In this document: positions 63,201-64,000 of the stretch, in pieces
How the letters are laid out: every line of letters begins with the position of its first letter
Numbering within the stretch: position 1 is the first letter of the stretch
Notes under the pieces: generated by a model
Database searches by the model: none
Told to the model about the DNA's origin: nothing
The model's input: only the letters and a program-made list of their open reading frames with translations
NCBI RefSeq assembly: GCF_001705515.1
Contig: NZ_MDJS01000004.1
Span: 124,001-188,000 of the forward strand
DNA: 64,000 nt
Source: Mucilaginibacter sp. PPCGB 2223
Lineage (GTDB): Bacteria > Bacteroidota > Bacteroidia > Sphingobacteriales > Sphingobacteriaceae
Direction of reading: 5' to 3'
Made by a program: the position numbers and the translations under genes

Positions 63201-64000
63201 TTTAATTGTCACTATACTGCCTATTGCCCCTGCGGCCGGTGTAAAGGATTTTATTTGGGGCGGGTTGTAATAAATAAAACCGGTATAGGTATTACTTCCG
63301 CCAGGGCTGGTTACCGTAATATTCCCCGTCTTGCCTTCGGCTAATACCGCGGTAATACTTGTTGAGCCGTTTACCGTAAACGATTTTACCGGGAACCCAT
63401 CCAGAGATACTGCCGTAGCATCTGTAAACCCTTTTCCGTTAATGGTGATAGAAGTACCGTACGACCCGTTGGGTACCGAAGTACCTGTAATTAACGGGAT
63501 AGTTTTAAACCCGCTTATCGTGGCTGTGCCACCCCTGGCTGTTATAACAATATTCCCTGCGGTGCCTACTCCTACTACTGCATCTACCTGTGTAGGCGAT
63601 ACGATGTTAAAGGAAGTAGCTGCAGTTCCGCCAAATGTGATACTGCTGATACTCGCAAAATTGGTACCGTAAATACTTACACTAGTACCTGCAGCAGCAG
63701 CGGCGGGCGTAAAAGATGTAATAGTGGGCGGCGGTATATAAGTAAACCCGCTTATGCTGGCACTACTCTGCGCCGATGCTATTGCAATACTGCCCGAAGC
63801 GCCATTACCTACAACAGCAGTTAGCGAACCGGAACTATTTACATGAAAAGATGCCGCCGGCACACCACCAAAGCTTACGCTGTTAATGTTTAAAAAGAAA
63901 CTGCCGTTTACTGTAACCGTTTCGCCCTTGGCCGCTGTTACCGGTGTAAAATTGTTTAACGTAATAGTCTGGCTAAATGTGGTGTATGTAGTCGCAGTAT
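60279..64000 (-). CDS. Giant IPT/TIG, VCBS and T9SS-sorted surface protein, 5' part outside window
   Basis: The frame is open to the right edge, so the N-terminus is missing; at least 1240 residues are visible. Repeated IPT/TIG beta-sandwich units of the form ITSFTPxxAxxGxxVxIxGxNF followed by SVSFGG and ITAVVG, at least seven in all, surround a VCBS/FG-GAP block with Asp-rich calcium loops (IADLNNDNHPEVIIP, VADWDMDGVPDLF, DVDGDGKPDVLV, GDIDADGKTDIIC). Then an Ig-like stretch (YTYQWYKNGTAISGGTSSTY) and a type IX secretion CTD at the end (AYPNPFSSTLHVN, IELYNAAGLKVYSKQF, PGIYMLKLATD). Presumably exported by T9SS and anchored at the surface; an adhesin-like role is inference. Confidence 0.88.
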   Translation of the reverse strand, partial: TATTYTTFSQTITLNNFTPVTAAKGETVTVNGSFFLNINSVSFGGVPAASFHVNSSGSLTAVVGNGASGSIAIASAQSSASISGFTYIPPPTITSFTPAAAAAGTSVSIYGTNFASISSITFGGTAATSFNIVSPTQVDAVVGVGTAGNIVITARGGTATISGFKTIPLITGTSVPNGSYGTSITINGKGFTDATAVSLDGFPVKSFTVNGSTSITAVLAEGKTGNITVTSPGGSNTYTGFIYYNPPQIKSFTPAAGAIGSIVTIKGANFDTNASGNIVYFGSERATVTAATDSTLSVIVPLGITYQLISVISHNNVGYASNPFIVTFNATGSLSASSFSAPYSLTVPNVVNNVVIADLNNDNHPEVIIPSDGSAGSMAFVYTNNSNPGNTNMTYGSMKYSNSADDGAADAGVADWDMDGVPDLFCPGVYNGRIGLNVVTTMNLTSPYFLYHVSVLNNNVSNATFYINGNLIPRYVAVNDMDGDGRLDQVYSLANTQFPNAQLADVDGDGKPDVLVRSGNNLLLYRNISTKGNITYAPAITFDAGGTINSIIIGDFDNDNRLEIALTVTGSGGGGSIIIVKDAGTPGNIVLTKVQTITTAAVPSSGFAADLDGDGKVDITVVNGVNISIFKNTSSGSVSFASSIDFNNRNANLIVPGDIDADGKTDIICSNTGGSCYIIRNQIASVGITSFTPVAGRAGNTITLTGAGFTNATSVSIDGVNVKSFTVNSDNSITAVVSAGTSGFISVVTPANTLRSLLPFTFIPPPVVTSFVPTTATQGSTINILGTNFNDASAVSFGGVNASSITVVSPTQITAVVGSSGNTGNVVVTTPSGSSLLSGFIFVPVPTITAGGPLTFAAGNSVLLTANPATGSYTYQWYKNGTAISGGTSSTYTATQSGSYTVGISANTVTQTSTATVVTVVPGPTITSFTPTSAAKSTTVTITGTNFTGATAVSFGGTAAASFTVVSATSITAVVASGAGGNVSVTTPGGVATLAGFNYVFTLPAGNFTLSANSATCHGSSNGTISITAAQSLNYTATITGGGVNATYPFTTSTTINNLPTGTYNVCFTVAGQSSYQQCFTVVITEPKDLSVYAAVNNAIQSVNLTLDGGNTYFVTLNGITTTTTASNITLTLNKGVNDITVTTDKPCQGVYQRRIDLGGDVRAYPNPFSSTLHVNTGGDKTASARIELYNAAGLKVYSKQFNNVSGEVEIAPGNLMPGIYMLKLATDQLDKVFKVVKQ

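Overview
The window looks like chromosomal DNA from a Bacteroidota bacterium of the Sphingobacteriaceae (Mucilaginibacter/Pedobacter type). This is inferred from family content: a T9SS-type C-terminal sorting domain, RHS-like giants with the Bacteroidota N-terminal signature, DUF4251 and DUF6702 proteins, LytTR two-component genes, FeoB-associated Cys-rich protein, -7 elements of the form TAnnTTTG, weak or absent Shine-Dalgarno sites, and REP-like hairpins whose spurious translation reads SLRGTKQS. No phage integrase, transposase, rRNA operon or CRISPR array was seen.

Layout. (1) 1-13275, minus strand: a surface/secreted locus of three tail-fibre-like proteins sharing one C-terminal cassette, then a 2013-residue RHS-like protein, a membrane-anchored unknown, and a secreted protein that runs off the left edge. 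(2) 13498-18689: a RiPP-type locus made of a 49-residue cysteine-free precursor candidate, a LytS/LytTR two-component pair and a full-length LanB dehydratase, with no LanC or transporter in the window. (3) 18827-25673: acetamidase/formamidase-family enzyme, a lipoprotein, the DUF6702-HupE-M1 peptidase group, a single-domain response regulator, recO and dgkA. (4) 25782-29544: an MMPL exporter, an intergenic stretch of repeat remnants, two tandem tRNA-like genes with very long variable arms and an Asp-type GTC anticodon loop, and an Lrp/AsnC regulator. (5) 29549-36608: tex, pdhB, a GH18/deacetylase/GT2 fusion and a small FeoB-associated Cys-rich membrane protein.

(6) 36696-41767, minus strand: a compact group of two ATP-grasp-like enzymes, a class I glutamine amidotransferase, a YbdK-type carboxylate-amine ligase and an alpha/beta hydrolase. 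It looks like a pathway for an unidentified peptide-like metabolite and is interrupted by a REP hairpin. (7) 41880-51551: VanZ-like protein, esterase, small envelope proteins, serS, rsmI, an AT-rich orphan, lnt, a VOC protein, an N-acetylglucosamine-kinase-type enzyme and a REC-only regulator. (8) 51593-57713: a MarR-MFP-RND-TolC efflux operon with overlapping or near-abutting genes. (9) 57786-64000: an M61 peptidase, then an FN3 lipoprotein coupled to a giant IPT/TIG plus VCBS protein with a T9SS C-terminal domain that runs off the right edge.

Strongest leads: the cysteine-free LanB substrate candidate, the pair of long-arm tRNA-like genes, and the amidoligase cluster. All function calls come from reading motifs by eye; no database search was run.
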